DNA of 64,000 bases from Isoetes taiwanensis (Eukaryota; Streptophyta; Lycopodiopsida; Isoetales; Isoetaceae), in assembly GCA_021234155.1 (NCBI GenBank), contig JAJEKV010000013.1, forward strand, positions 3,009,252-3,073,251. Direction: 5' to 3'. The notes beneath the pieces were generated by a model. It was given only the letters and a program-made list of their open reading frames with translations, did no database searches and was not told the DNA's origin. Numbering within the stretch: the first letter of the stretch is position 1; every line of letters starts with the position of its first letter. A program made the position numbers and the translations under genes. Below, one piece after another: positions 40,490-50,837 of this stretch.

Positions 40490-40829
40490 GGAAGGAAGGA
40501 AGGAAGTTTATTTTAACGTCCACGGAGGCCAGAGGCCTATGAGACGGTACATGCAGAGAACAGGCAAAAAAGCCAAAAACCCCAACACCAAAAACAAACC
40601 ATGTAACTGTACAGTAGAACCCTACTACCGGGATGAAAAAACCCCCACTTGGGAGGAAAAACCCTAATAGTAGGCTCTCAAATACCATGCCCCTGAAGAG
40701 CAAGTCTGACGGCCGAAATCTGCAGGATGTAAGCTCCCGGTCGGCTACCATAGGTGATGCGAGTGGCGATGTAGTGGTGTATCGGAGCATCTAAGATGGG
40801 TGTGCCTTTGCTTTCGGACATGGGCATAT

Positions 40830-40950
40830 CTTTGGGCACCGTTGGAGGGCATGGTGCTCATCCTCTATCACGTGCATCTCACAACACCGACATATCCTCT
40901 CCTCCACGGGGATCCAGGTGCCGCCATTCACCCCCAGCTGACTGTTTCAA
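40830..40950 (-). pseudogene. LINE ORF2 C-terminal zinc knuckle
   Basis: Minus strand: ICRCCEMHVIEDEHHALQRC, a Cys-x2-Cys...His...Cys pattern aligned with CTLCDLAMIEDEDHTFTKC of the LINE at 17.8 kb. The two LINEs therefore belong to related lineages. Confidence 0.8.
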
Positions 40951-41381
40951 TTGCGGGGTAATGGGAACCCGTCCTTATGGCAGCAATAGCTCTCCGTTTC
41001 TTCCAGAGAGATGTGTGCTTTCAAGTACCGATGGGGTCCATGCTCAAGGCGGGATTAATCTGGCGTGATAGTGCTCGTCTTGGGCTTTGCAAGAGTAGAG
41101 GCATCCACGGGGGTGGCGGCATAGCCCGCATCCATTGCCCCATGCGCGCCGGAATGCGCCGATTACCACCATCATTTGGTAATCCATAGACCACCTCCTA
41201 AACCATCCCTTTACGATTGCTCGTGCCATACCCTCTTCGGCATTTGGGGGCCCTGCGTTAACAACACGGCCTGTGGGGGCAAGCGATGCTCATCCATCCC
41301 ATCCACCTTATGGAAGCAAGTAAGATGCTGCGCGATAGCGAATCTTTGTAAAGGCGAACCCCGTCTCATACAACAAAATCG

Positions 41382-41774
41382 TCACGGTGCGGTGTCCTTC
41401 ACTCCCAAGCTATATGTCAAGAAAGCTTTGCGCACCCTTTCCAACCTATCCCACGTGTTTTGCTCCTTCTTTGGGCCCCAAACCTCCACCCCATATAGCG
41501 GCACTTGGCTCGACCAAAGCCCTAAGCGGGTGTGCTCTCCTCGCCCGATCCACAGAGATCTATCCAGGCAACCGCAGCGTTTTTGCCTTGCATATAAAGC
41601 CTTCCAGCCTGCACTGGCTCTCCTCTCCACACACTCATCCCACAGCATGTTAGTAGTGAAATCAATTCCCAGATACTTGAAGCTCCGCACCATCTCCACT
41701 TCCTGTCCCCTGTAATATAACTCCGGGATAGGGTGTTGCGAGGGACAGGATCGGAGAAGCTTAGTTTTGTGCAA
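41382..41774 (-). pseudogene. LINE ORF2, thumb/post-RT region
   Basis: Open for 130 codons: MVRSFKYLGIDFTTNMLWDE, WSSQVPLYGVEVWG and TWDRLERVRKAFLTYSLGVK. FKYLGI and the YGxExW block are usual after the YADD motif in non-LTR reverse transcriptases. Confidence 0.85.
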
Positions 41775-41999
41775 GTTCCTTTGTCATTCCCGTTGCCCCA
41801 CGAGAACCAGCGAGGGCATCAAATCTTCTTTGCACTCTGGCTGGCCGTGTGGGCTAGCAAAGCTACATCATCGCATATAGCCCCGGCTCCGCAGGAGGTC
41901 GCCTCGGATAATTGCACCCGGCTCCTCCATGGTGCCGCATCCACGTCTCCAAGCTATCAATGTACAACCCAAAAGCGTTGGAGACAGCGGGCAACCCTA

Positions 42000-42760
42000 A
42001 CTTAACTCCCATAGTGCTAGCTACCGCCCGATCTTCATAAAGGCGGATGCGGCATGAATCCCATCATAAAGTTGGTGCACCCCATTACGCAGCTCTGTGG
42101 AACTTCGCAAGTCTTGCAACCTACGCCTGACGGCATGTCTCACGGGGGCGGTATCATATGCGGTCTTAAAATCTACAAAGCGACAATACAAGTCTGTCGC
42201 GCATTAGGCTTGCCTCCATCAACACTCTCAAAGTGAAGATATGGTCCGATTGGTGGGTGAGCTGAAAGCTTTGCGGCCAATTGCCCGCACCCCGCCTCCT
42301 CGGCCCACTTAGTGAGTTTCTTCTCCACCACCCCGCCGGGAGCTTTGCAAGCGGCGAGCTTACCATAATCATCCGGTGGTTACCGGCTCATCCTTATTAC
42401 CAGCTTTATGCAGGGAACAACCTTACTAACCATCCACTCCTAGGGGAGCCCCTCGCTCGAGCACGGTTGATGATCACCGTCGGGGGCCCTACCACACATG
42501 GGCCACCCCATTTCAACGGCTTCGGACTGCAGCCCCTATAAATCCTTTGCCTTGCCATTCGCCGGATGCACGAGACCACTTTGGACATCCTCCCGCGTGA
42601 GCTGCGGCACCTCTCCTACGATCCGGGACCCGGCATTAGCTCTGGGGGTCATATAACTCCGCAAGCGGTGCATCCATTGCTCCACACTTACATTACCAGC
42701 CACCTGGCGCTACGGTATAACACCTTACGCCAAAAGCTTTTTGGCTCGCCATGAGCATAT
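42000..42760 (-). pseudogene. LINE ORF2 reverse transcriptase, broken
   Basis: In mixed frames the minus strand gives KKLTKWAEEAG (about 42290-42325) and DHIFTLRVLME (about 42210-42245), which in the sister LINE precede motif A (FIDFSKAFD). A clear FVDF..AFD and YADD are not readable here because of frame breaks. Confidence 0.7.
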
Positions 42761-43621
42761 CAAACAGAGCTCACGGGTTTCGTCATGTATCCCCTTCTTG
42801 GCTTTTAGGAAGAGCTTATAGTCTTGCGGGGCTGTGGCGCAAGCGTGGATCTATGACCAGCGCGGTGGCTCTTTAGAGCCTTGCAATCGACATCAAACCC
42901 ACGGGTTCTCGGGGAAAATGCGCGGTGTCCCTCCTTGGAGGGCCTTTCTGCAAAAAGCCCGGCGGGCGCAAGCGGCGCCCTCACCGACCATGCACACCTG
43001 TCTTTGCGGTGTGTAAAAGCTATCAAACCCCCGTAACTCCCGCACCAACCTGATTCATCTTGTCCCCTCGCTTCGATAGCGTGGGATGTATGGTAACCCT
43101 CCACGCCCCTTTGTGGTGTCTCCACTATTGAGTGCTCCCAATTCAGCGTGACATAAAGCGGGTAGTGATCGACAAAGCCTCCTCATCCCACGTGCTTGTG
43201 CCAATGGATGGAAGTGTGTAATCATGTCAAAGTCTTTACGGAGGGCGAAGGTAATCCAACACACTAGCTCCCCATCTTGCCAATCACTCCGCAAGTAACA
43301 CCCCATGAGTGTGGCCATCGGCGCATACCATTACAAATTACCATGTCAAAAAACACGGCGAGCTGGACTACCGCACGCCAAATGGTCTAGCCACCATATC
43401 ACGGGAGTGGGTGTATCTTTGAGTAGCGGTGTCTCAAAGCCAAAGCGGATCGGCATTAAGCGTCACCTTGGAAGGTCACCGATCGCGAATCTGGCCCGTC
43501 ACGAGCATTGAAATCTCCTAGCAAAAATACTGCCCCTGCTGTCTATAGCGGTCTATGTCATCATACGAGTTCCCTATACGGCATCACGGACATCGTATGC
43601 GCATCATGTACACGGTAGAAC

Positions 43622-43909
43622 TTAGAGCTGCATGGGGAATGTAGCGGCTAGCAAAAACAATGGGACATGACCGGGCTCTAATACCATTACCCACATGTAG
43701 CGGTTAAATGCATCGGACTTACGAAGTGTGATCTTGCATGCTAAAGGCGTCCCTAAAGTAGCAAGCCACTCCACCGTGCCGCGTCGCCGCCATGGCTCAT
43801 TAGCAAGTGAGAAATGCCGATATCCTCGAATGTCCGGCAATCGATGCCCTTCATACTCCCATGTCTCCTGCGGGAAGGCGATGTCCATGTCTGTCGCGAT
43901 CCCATTCAA
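43622..43909 (-). pseudogene. LINE ORF2 endonuclease piece
   Basis: MNGIATDMDIAFPQETWEYE ... LPDIRGYRHF is the QETW...GY block of APE-type LINE endonucleases, which nick the target for primed reverse transcription. The preceding frame (43940-44383) has basic Pro-rich sequence. Confidence 0.75.
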
Positions 43910-44499
43910 GCCACTTTGCCCTTACGCCACGGGAAGCCCCTACAATTCAGGAAACAATGCGAAGACACTTTCCCTATCTTTGCTGCGGTGTGGACCCATC
44001 GGCGCTGAGGGCGGCTGGCGTGGTTGGAATAACTTCGGGCGACTGGCGATGGGACCACGATGGATGTCTTTGCGGTTGTGGAAGGCCTCAATCGCCCTCT
44101 CCTTGGCTGTAATGCGGCCTGATGTTCTGGACGCTGCCCCTGCGACGCGACTATTCGTGGGAATGCTGCCTCGCGAATGTCGGCGAGGAGGCACATATAC
44201 CTTCATCTTGCCATTAACCAAACCGGCAGACCCCTCCGGCAGCCGAATCTCTCTTATCTTGACCAACTCTTGGCTTCTTTCCGTTGTTGCGGTGGCGTGA
44301 GATCCAGATCGGTATATGGGCGTACCTTTCAAGCGGCGGTGTGGTGCAACAACAAAGATTTTGCCTCCCAATCCAAGGCGCAAACTTAACTAGCGAGAGG
44401 TCTCATGCCGGTCCTCCGATACGATTGGACTCTTGATAACCAAAATCTGTAATTGGAGCTTTGCAAGTACCGGGGTGGTAAGCTTACGGCAAATCCTCG

Positions 44500-45065
44500 C
44501 CTTGCTCCTCCGGCAATCCCCGCACAATAAGGTTGGCGGCGTGCACGGATGTCTTGCTCCTCACGAAGTACCGCTGATTTCCGAGCCACCTCGGCCTACG
44601 GTATAGGGGTGCTGGTGCGGATGGCTTGTGGTGCACTCGGGACTCGTTGCACCTCCATTCGGAGGTCCTGCATCCCCTTCTTTGTAAAGTGGGCCATATG
44701 GTTCTCTATATGTAAGCATCTTCGACATCTCACGCACAATGCGCCTTTGCTTCATCAAGGAATTGGGCACCTGCCCGACCGCTTCCACATCCTTTTCCTT
44801 AGCATCTATCCGACCAGCCATGCTTGTGACTTGTACAATCTGCTGCAACAACCCCTTCATGTCAGCCCGTGCTTGCGCCATGTCCTCCATCCACTGCTGG
44901 TGGGCCTTATCCAAGCGGTGCCCCATCTCCGTGACTAGCTGCGTTGTTGCTTGTATCTCCCCTCTTATCTGGTCATTAGCCTTTTGGGCTCCCCTGCAAT
45001 CATAATCCCCGAGCCGAACTTCCACAAGGGAAATTCGCTCCTTCTGTTGGAGAAGCTGCTTCTTG
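44500..45065 (-). pseudogene. LINE ORF1, coiled coil plus RRM-like start
   Basis: From 45065 leftwards the minus strand encodes a Gln/Glu/Ala-rich helix (IRGEIQATTQLVTEMGHRLD, WMEDMAQARADMKGLLQQIV) as in L1-type ORF1. It is followed in another frame by AANLIVRGLPEEQGEDLP, the first strand of the ORF1 RRM. ORF1 proteins bind the element RNA. Confidence 0.75.
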
Positions 45066-45080
45066 AGCGCAGCCCCTGGC

Positions 45081-45370
45081 AGAAAGGAAAAGTGTCTTCT
45101 TTATATTTGTGCAAATTTTGTCCCCTCTATATTTGTGCTTAAATTGCAAGAGTTCAATTGGTCTAGCAATATAATTTTTTTGGGCATAAGTTGGAAAAAG
45201 AAGAGAGGTGAAGTCAAGCATTTCACTATGCATTGGACTGTCCTTTCTTAATCCTTTTGTAAGAAAAAGGAAGGTTAAATGTATTCGTTATATTTGTAAA
45301 ATTTATGTCTTCTCTATCTTTGTGCTTAAATTGCAAGAGTTCCATTGGTCTAGCAATAAATTGTGCTAAG
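45081..45370. repeat. ~190-bp tandem repeat: end of unit 1 and unit 2
   Basis: 45081-45183 completes unit 1 (TTATATTTGTGCAAATTTTG, GTGCTTAAATTGCAAGAGTT). Unit 2 (45184-45370) repeats the whole, with the same order GGCATAAGTTGG ... CTTAAATTGCAAGAGTTCC ... GGTCTAGCAAT. Confidence 0.88.
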
Positions 45371-45574
45371 AACAGGTATTTTGTATGATGATCTTGAAAA
45401 GAAGTATACAGGAGGGAGTGCCAGGCCACTGGCATTAAATTATTGTGACCATAATCTATAGATGTAAAATGTTGTTTGCATTAGCATGTTTTAAAGCTTA
45501 ATAAAACTTTACAAAAATTAAATCTACAAACACCTTTAAATTTTATAAAGAAAATGAATATCTTAACCGTAAGA

Positions 45575-45850
45575 ACTTTTTCATCCTCTCTAGTTGATGT
45601 CAAAATTCTAAGTTATATTATCATTGTTGGTTGATGCCAAATTTTGAGCTAGAGGGTCTTTCGATCCTCTCTAACTTTTTCATCCTCTCTAGTTGATGAC
45701 AAAATTCTGAGTTATATTATCATTGTTGGTTGATGCCAAATTTTGATCTTGATCCTCTCTAGTTCATGTCAAAAATTTTGAGTTATATTATCATTGTTGG
45801 TTGATGTCAAACTTTGGGCTATATTATCATTGTTGTATCGTCCTTAATTG
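45575..45850. repeat. tandem repeat, 3-4 units of ~80-130 bp
   Basis: TCCTCTCTAGTTGATG, GTTATATTATCATTGTTGG and TTGATGCCAAATTTTGA recur three to four times with variable spacing. Confidence 0.85.
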
Positions 45851-46330
45851 ATGCAGACATTTTACCAAAGTCCAATAGAATACAAATAGTTAAGCACCTA
45901 TAACTGTATTATGACACCACCAAATATTCAAATAAGCATTTCTAATTCCTAGTAGCAATTGTGTAATTTTTAAATCTTGGATGCAGATGAAAATGAGAAA
46001 GCTATTGGCCGAGAAGAGACAACTTGTGGACACCATTAGGAGGCACTTGATCCAAAATATTTCCTTATATCTGCCATCTGTACCATAGGCTGCATTTTTC
46101 TCTGTTTATCGCCCTTGCTTTTGCTTGTTCTTCTCCTCTAAGCCCAATGTTAAAGCCCAACACTTGTGTCTATCTACATTAAAGCCCAAAACTTGTGTCT
46201 ATCTACAGCCAAGAGCAATAAGGGGACCTAGTTACAATGATTCATAGCATAAACCGAGCAAAAGTGATGGAATATACATTTACCTGATAGAAAATGAAAT
46301 CCTAGTTTTAATCTGCACTCTTGTTTCTTA
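45851..46330. other. gene-less interval
   Basis: AT-rich, no recognised feature other than a short doublet TTAAAGCCCAACACTTGTGT / TTAAAGCCCAAAACTTGTGT near 46150-46200. Confidence 0.5.
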
Positions 46331-47095
46331 CAGTAAATCAATGAAGTTTTGCATTTGAATTCATCCGCCAATACAAAAATTCTCTTGCACTATATGTTTG
46401 GAGCTGCTATGAAGGTTCCATTACATGATCAAAGGTGGCTTCATTCTAATGCAAACTCTTGGGCACTATATATGTAAAGAATGATTCAACTAACTGCCAC
46501 TAACACTGCACAACTGAGGATCGGACAACATGTAAATACTTACATTAGAAGTATGTCTTTGTTATCTGCATCCTAATCCAAACTTCCTCATACTTCATAA
46601 TTAGAGACAATACCTCTTAGATTCTTATGCACCCTGCTCCTGTTCCTGCCTTTATGTGCTTCAATTCTGGCAAACACATTATGTCCGCTTAGCAAGATGT
46701 GAACATTGTGAACAGTAAATCAATGAAGTTTTGGATTTGAATTCATCTGCCAATACAAAAATTCTCTTGAACTATATGTTTGGAGCTGCTATGAAGGTTC
46801 CATTACATAATCAAAGGTGGCTTCATTTTAATGCAAACTCTTGGGCACTATATATATGAAGAATGGTTCAATTAACTACCCACTAACACTGCATAACTGA
46901 GGATCGGACAGTATGTAAATACTTACATAAGAAGTTGTCTTTGTTATCTGCATCCTGGTCCAAACTTCCCCATAATTCATAATCAGAGTCAGTACCTCTT
47001 AGATTCTTGTGCATCCTGCTCCTGTTCCTGCCTTTATGTGCTTCGATTCTGGCAAACACATTATGTCCACTCAGCAAGATGTGAACATTGTGAAA
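46331..47095. repeat. 382-bp tandem duplication
   Basis: Unit 1 starts CAGTAAATCAATGAAGTTTT at 46331. Unit 2 starts with the same sequence at 46713. Both end GATGTGAACATTGTGAA. The units are highly similar along their full length. Confidence 0.92.
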
Positions 47096-49378
47096 TGGGA
47101 TATCTGGAGCAAGACAGGTTGAAACAAAAATATAGATACCATATTGGGGGAGGACATGGCCATAGTATGGCCATCCTTTTGCAATATGTCTTTGGATTTT
47201 TGCCTGGTAGTGGCTATGACATGGCCACATGCAGAACAGTCAAGATCATAAGGAAAAAATGCAGAGACCATTACTTCCACTACAATGCGTACAGGACTCC
47301 TTGATCATCAAAAGCCCAAGTAACTGTGTAAAAGGACTCCTCCTTCTATTGTGGACGACAAACATATCAGAATATATAACCACAGCCAGTAAGGTTTTGT
47401 CAAGCTTCATGTCAAACAAACAATAATAAATGCAACAAAATCACTGAAGATAAAACCGCCTCTCCTCTGCAAAAGGTCATAAAGCCATGCTTACCCATTT
47501 GTGATGGCAGAACCTTATGCCTCCCATATCTTCTGGCATAGTTGTACAGATAAGCGATGAGTCATGTTCATGCATCTGCTTTTACCGCTTTCTGGGCCTG
47601 CCAAAGCCCTTTTTTTGAGTCACGACAACTTTCATGCTCAATGCTTGATTCTTGCTCCCTAAAAGATTTTACAATACAGCAAGCAAAACTCCCGTCATAA
47701 TATCCAGAGATCGCATAAAAGGACAAACTCGAATCCATCTTGCAGAAAACTCATATCACACAAAATTAGAGAGCCTGAGCTTTGGCTCCTTCCAAGATAG
47801 ACGACGAATGTGCTAAGATCATAAATTGCAAGCAAGCCATAGAGGAATGAGCAGAGAAGAACTGATCAAAAACCATGCAGCAATGAATCTTTCATGGCTC
47901 CTGCACATCTACACAAATATATGTAAGCACAATCCATAAAAAATAAATAAGGTAGAAACAAAAGCTTCTTGTCCAAGCAACCTACCAGTAGAACACGATT
48001 TCTACAAATTTCCAACCAAATAATCTTTAGGATCCTTGAATCATAGGCAGAACTGAAAGCTTTCTTATTCAAAACCTAAAGCCTCAATATGGATATATAA
48101 ACCAACTGCTCTTGCAAAAACGGCAACTGCTCCCGTGCGCATGAAGAAACAGAAATGTGACCATCTAGGCATAAACACACTCTTTATGATCTGCACTCTT
48201 TTGATAAAGATCTTTTAAGGAAGCCAAGATCATAAGGAAAAATGTAAAGACTTTTTAAGAAAAAAATGACCGAGACCCTCTCATACGGAAAAAAACGCAG
48301 AGACTTGTTTAAGGAAAATGACCGAGACTCTCTGATTTGGGGCCGAAATAAGATTCTTGATGCGAGCTGCAGGTTTTGGATTGTTAACCTACATGGATCT
48401 CCTTGAAGCTAAAGCCATTAGGGCTACTCTGTGAATCAAAAGATTTAGATGCCGCAGGCCCATTCTAAAGATCTGCCATGTCAAGGAATCCAATCACCTC
48501 TTCTGCAAGAGCCCTAAAGACATAAATCCTAAATGTGCCATAACATCGGCCTTCAGATGTGATGGAGCGAAGATATTAGCCGCTGTATTAGATCAAAGCC
48601 CACGCTCAACAAAGAAAAGAAGAAATAAAATCCATATACCATTTTTGCAGCTTCAATAAGCACTCCATCAGCAAACTATTTTGGTGGTTGAAGCCCCCTT
48701 TGCAAATACAGATTTTGCTACCTCTTGATGCCCTTGCGGCTCCAGGCTCCAAGTGAAGGCTCCAGCTCATGCTGCAGGTGAAAGCTCCAGAAGACGATTT
48801 TTCCCTCTTATAAACCTAAAACCATCTGTGTTGGCCTTTCGACTCTGTGTTGGCCTTTCGACCAGATAAGAGTGGAAATCGAAGAAGGAAAATAATGACT
48901 AATAGAATTCTCTACGATTTTTGTAAATCGGTAAGTTTTTCCGGCGGCCAGAATACCTCAAAATCATAGGAAATCACTTAAAACAAAATTCCAAAAACTA
49001 TACCGGATAATCCCAAATTAAAAAGGTTGATTGAAATTGAACCACATACATGGTCTATTAATGGGCACTTATGGGCAATGAAAGTCAAATGGGAGCATTT
49101 GGTGGTCCATTGGTTTCAAATAACGATAGAATTTAAAGTCTTCATAACGAGCTTCTAATTTGTAGAAACAACTAGTATTTGGTATCAAATGAAAGCTAAA
49201 GTTAGATTTGAGATTTCATTATGTCCCATCAAAATAGGAGATTATAAAAAATTGAACCCATCGTAATAAAGTTTTTACCTTTAAGTGGGCGCTTTATGGG
49301 CACCCTCCCTTATAAGATATTTAGATATGTTTAGAATATGCCACAAGATCCCAAAACTAACTCTCTCGCTACCTAAAA
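47096..49378. other. gene-less interval
   Basis: No gene recognised. A local doublet (AAAATGACCGAGAC) lies at about 48268 and 48317. The ORF at 46883-47230 on the minus strand lies mostly across the tandem duplication and has no domain. Confidence 0.5.
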
Positions 49379-49456
49379 GGGGCAATCCAATTTTTTTTTA
49401 AACCAAGCACTGAATGTGGCAATCCAATTTTTTTTTTGAAACCAGGCGCTCAATGT
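49379..49456. repeat. short tandem duplication beside the TIR element
   Basis: GGCAATCCAATTTTTTTTT plus AAACCARGCRCT followed by GAATGTGG/CAATGTGG occurs twice in a row. Confidence 0.8.
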
Positions 49457-49468
49457 GGTTTTGTGCAT

Positions 49469-50468
49469 ACGTAATAAACGCTAGGGCGAAATTACTGTTA
49501 AATTTTGCATGTTTTATTTCATGCAATATCCTCCGCCACTTGCGGAGCGGCGCCGCCTCTTCCCTCTCCCTGGCCCCTGTTTGCCCTGTTCATTCTGCCG
49601 CTTCCCTGTTTGCCTATTGCGCTATTTGCGGCTGCCAGTATGGCGCTTATACAAAGCGGAATCCCTATTTTTGCATTTGTTTGCCCTGTTCGGAGCCGAC
49701 TATTCTTGGCGCTTCTTGTTTCCATGTTCGTTTTGGACCCAGGTTCTATCTCGTTGCCATGTTCGTTCCGGAGCCAAGTATGGCGCTATTCAAAGCGGAA
49801 TCCCTATTTGCCCTGATTCTGAAGCCAGCTATTGCGATGCTTCTTGTTGCCATGTTCGTTCGAGAGCCGGGTATGGCGATATGCAAAGCGGAATCGTGAG
49901 TTATGTTAGCCACAAGCGGAGGTTTAAGCATGCGGGGAGCCTACGGCGACCATAGGTGAGGCGGGTTTCTTGCTTTTTATTTTGTTCCGTGAAGATGACG
50001 TCGGGGAAGAGGCAACATTCGGGCATTACAAAGTTCAAGATGTTTTCTTGTGAAAAAGGCGAGAGGGTTTCTTGCTCTTTATTTTGTTCTGGCAAAGGAG
50101 CAACTGCGCGATTTTATCATCAGAATGACGAAGCTTCTTGACTAAAGGAACCCGAAAGCTTGCTTCTAGATGTTTAGATTACTCTGATCTGGCTTAGATC
50201 AAAGTTTTCAGCCGTTTTATGTCAGCTATGCCGATAGCAAGCAAATGTTTTAAGATCTTGCATTTTTTGTCTGCAGATGGAATGCGGAATGATTTTGTTT
50301 GTCTTTTTTTTTGCATTTCGTTATCTTGTTGAATCGTGCATGGATCAAGCTATTCTTCAAGCTTTTGTATAAATGACTTTCTAAAAGGCCAAAAACTGGA
50401 CAGCTTCCTGACCAAGTGATCGCCATAGCCACGATCATGTTCGTAATTTCGCCTAGCGTTTATTACGT
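49469..50468. mobile_element. 1-kb terminal-inverted-repeat element (non-autonomous DNA transposon)
   Basis: The ends ACGTAATAAACGCTAGGG...CGAAATTAC (49469-49495) and its reverse complement (50443-50468) match except for one extra G. The element is almost exactly 1 kb. Inside is a GC-richer degenerate tandem repeat at about 49638-49900, with TATGGCGCTATTCAAAGCGG-type and GTTGCCATGTTCGTTC units. It has no transposase. Overlapping ORFs at 49414-49955 come from the internal repeat and have no domain. No sure target duplication. It ends about 370 bp upstream of the kinase start codon. Confidence 0.75.
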
Positions 50469-50470
50469 CC

Positions 50471-50622
50471 CGTAATCGACGGCAGGGGGGCATTCCGCCC
50501 TCGCAGGGCCTCTCGGCGGCCAAATGGCCAAGGCGGCGGCTTCAGCGGCTCGCCGCTCGTGCCCCGCTGGCTGGCGCCTGGCGGCATCTACGGGCGGAAT
50601 GCCCTCCCTGCCGTCGATTACG
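50471..50622. mobile_element. GC-rich inverted-repeat element (MITE-like), 152 bp
   Basis: Arms 50471-50500 (CGTAATCGACGGCAGGGG...) and 50592-50622 (...CCTGCCGTCGATTACG) pair over about 30 bp with one or two mismatches. The core is very GC-rich with GGCGGCGG/CGCCGC. It sits 2 bp from the end of the 1-kb TIR element and about 215 bp upstream of the kinase start codon. Confidence 0.8.
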
Positions 50623-50837
50623 TAGTACTTTAATCAGGTTTTAGGTTTTTGCATTGCCTTGTATACCTTACTCAGGTTGTTGGTAATGAACAATTTTAGT
50701 AAACCATACTAAATTTAAATTCCAAAAAAGAAGTACAAATTTAGGGTTGTGGATCTGACAATTTGGACCATGCTTGCGACGACCACGACCTTTATGCCAT
50801 GCTTCTCCGCTCGTTTTGATCCGGCGGAGAAGGGATC

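Larger units (their letters stand above)
40490..45080 (-). mobile_element. L1-type LINE, near full length
   Basis: The 4.6-kb element on the minus strand has ORF1, then an apurinic-type endonuclease, reverse transcriptase and C-terminal knuckle. Its 3' end is a TTCC repeat (GGAAGGAAGGAAG at 40488-40505 on plus) instead of poly(A). AGAAAGGAA flanks it, and the two flanks join into one repeat unit matching 45184-45370, which proves the insertion. GC content is far above its surroundings. ORF2 is broken into many frames, with frequent CGG. Confidence 0.9.

Noticed and set aside
40461-40790. 109-codon minus-strand ORF near the LINE 3' end
   Set aside because: It lies in the LINE 3' untranslated region and tail; the Phe-rich low-complexity peptide has no motif.
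41176-44938. Several plus-strand ORFs of 90-190 codons
   Set aside because: They are antisense shadows of the GC-rich LINE on the minus strand.
49414-49955. Cluster of overlapping 100-160 codon ORFs
   Set aside because: They come from a GC-richer tandem repeat inside the TIR element, are open in several frames, and have no domain.
50471-50622. CpG-island promoter of the kinase
   Set aside because: The GC-rich block is explained by a 30-bp-arm inverted-repeat element, so composition alone does not argue for a promoter.
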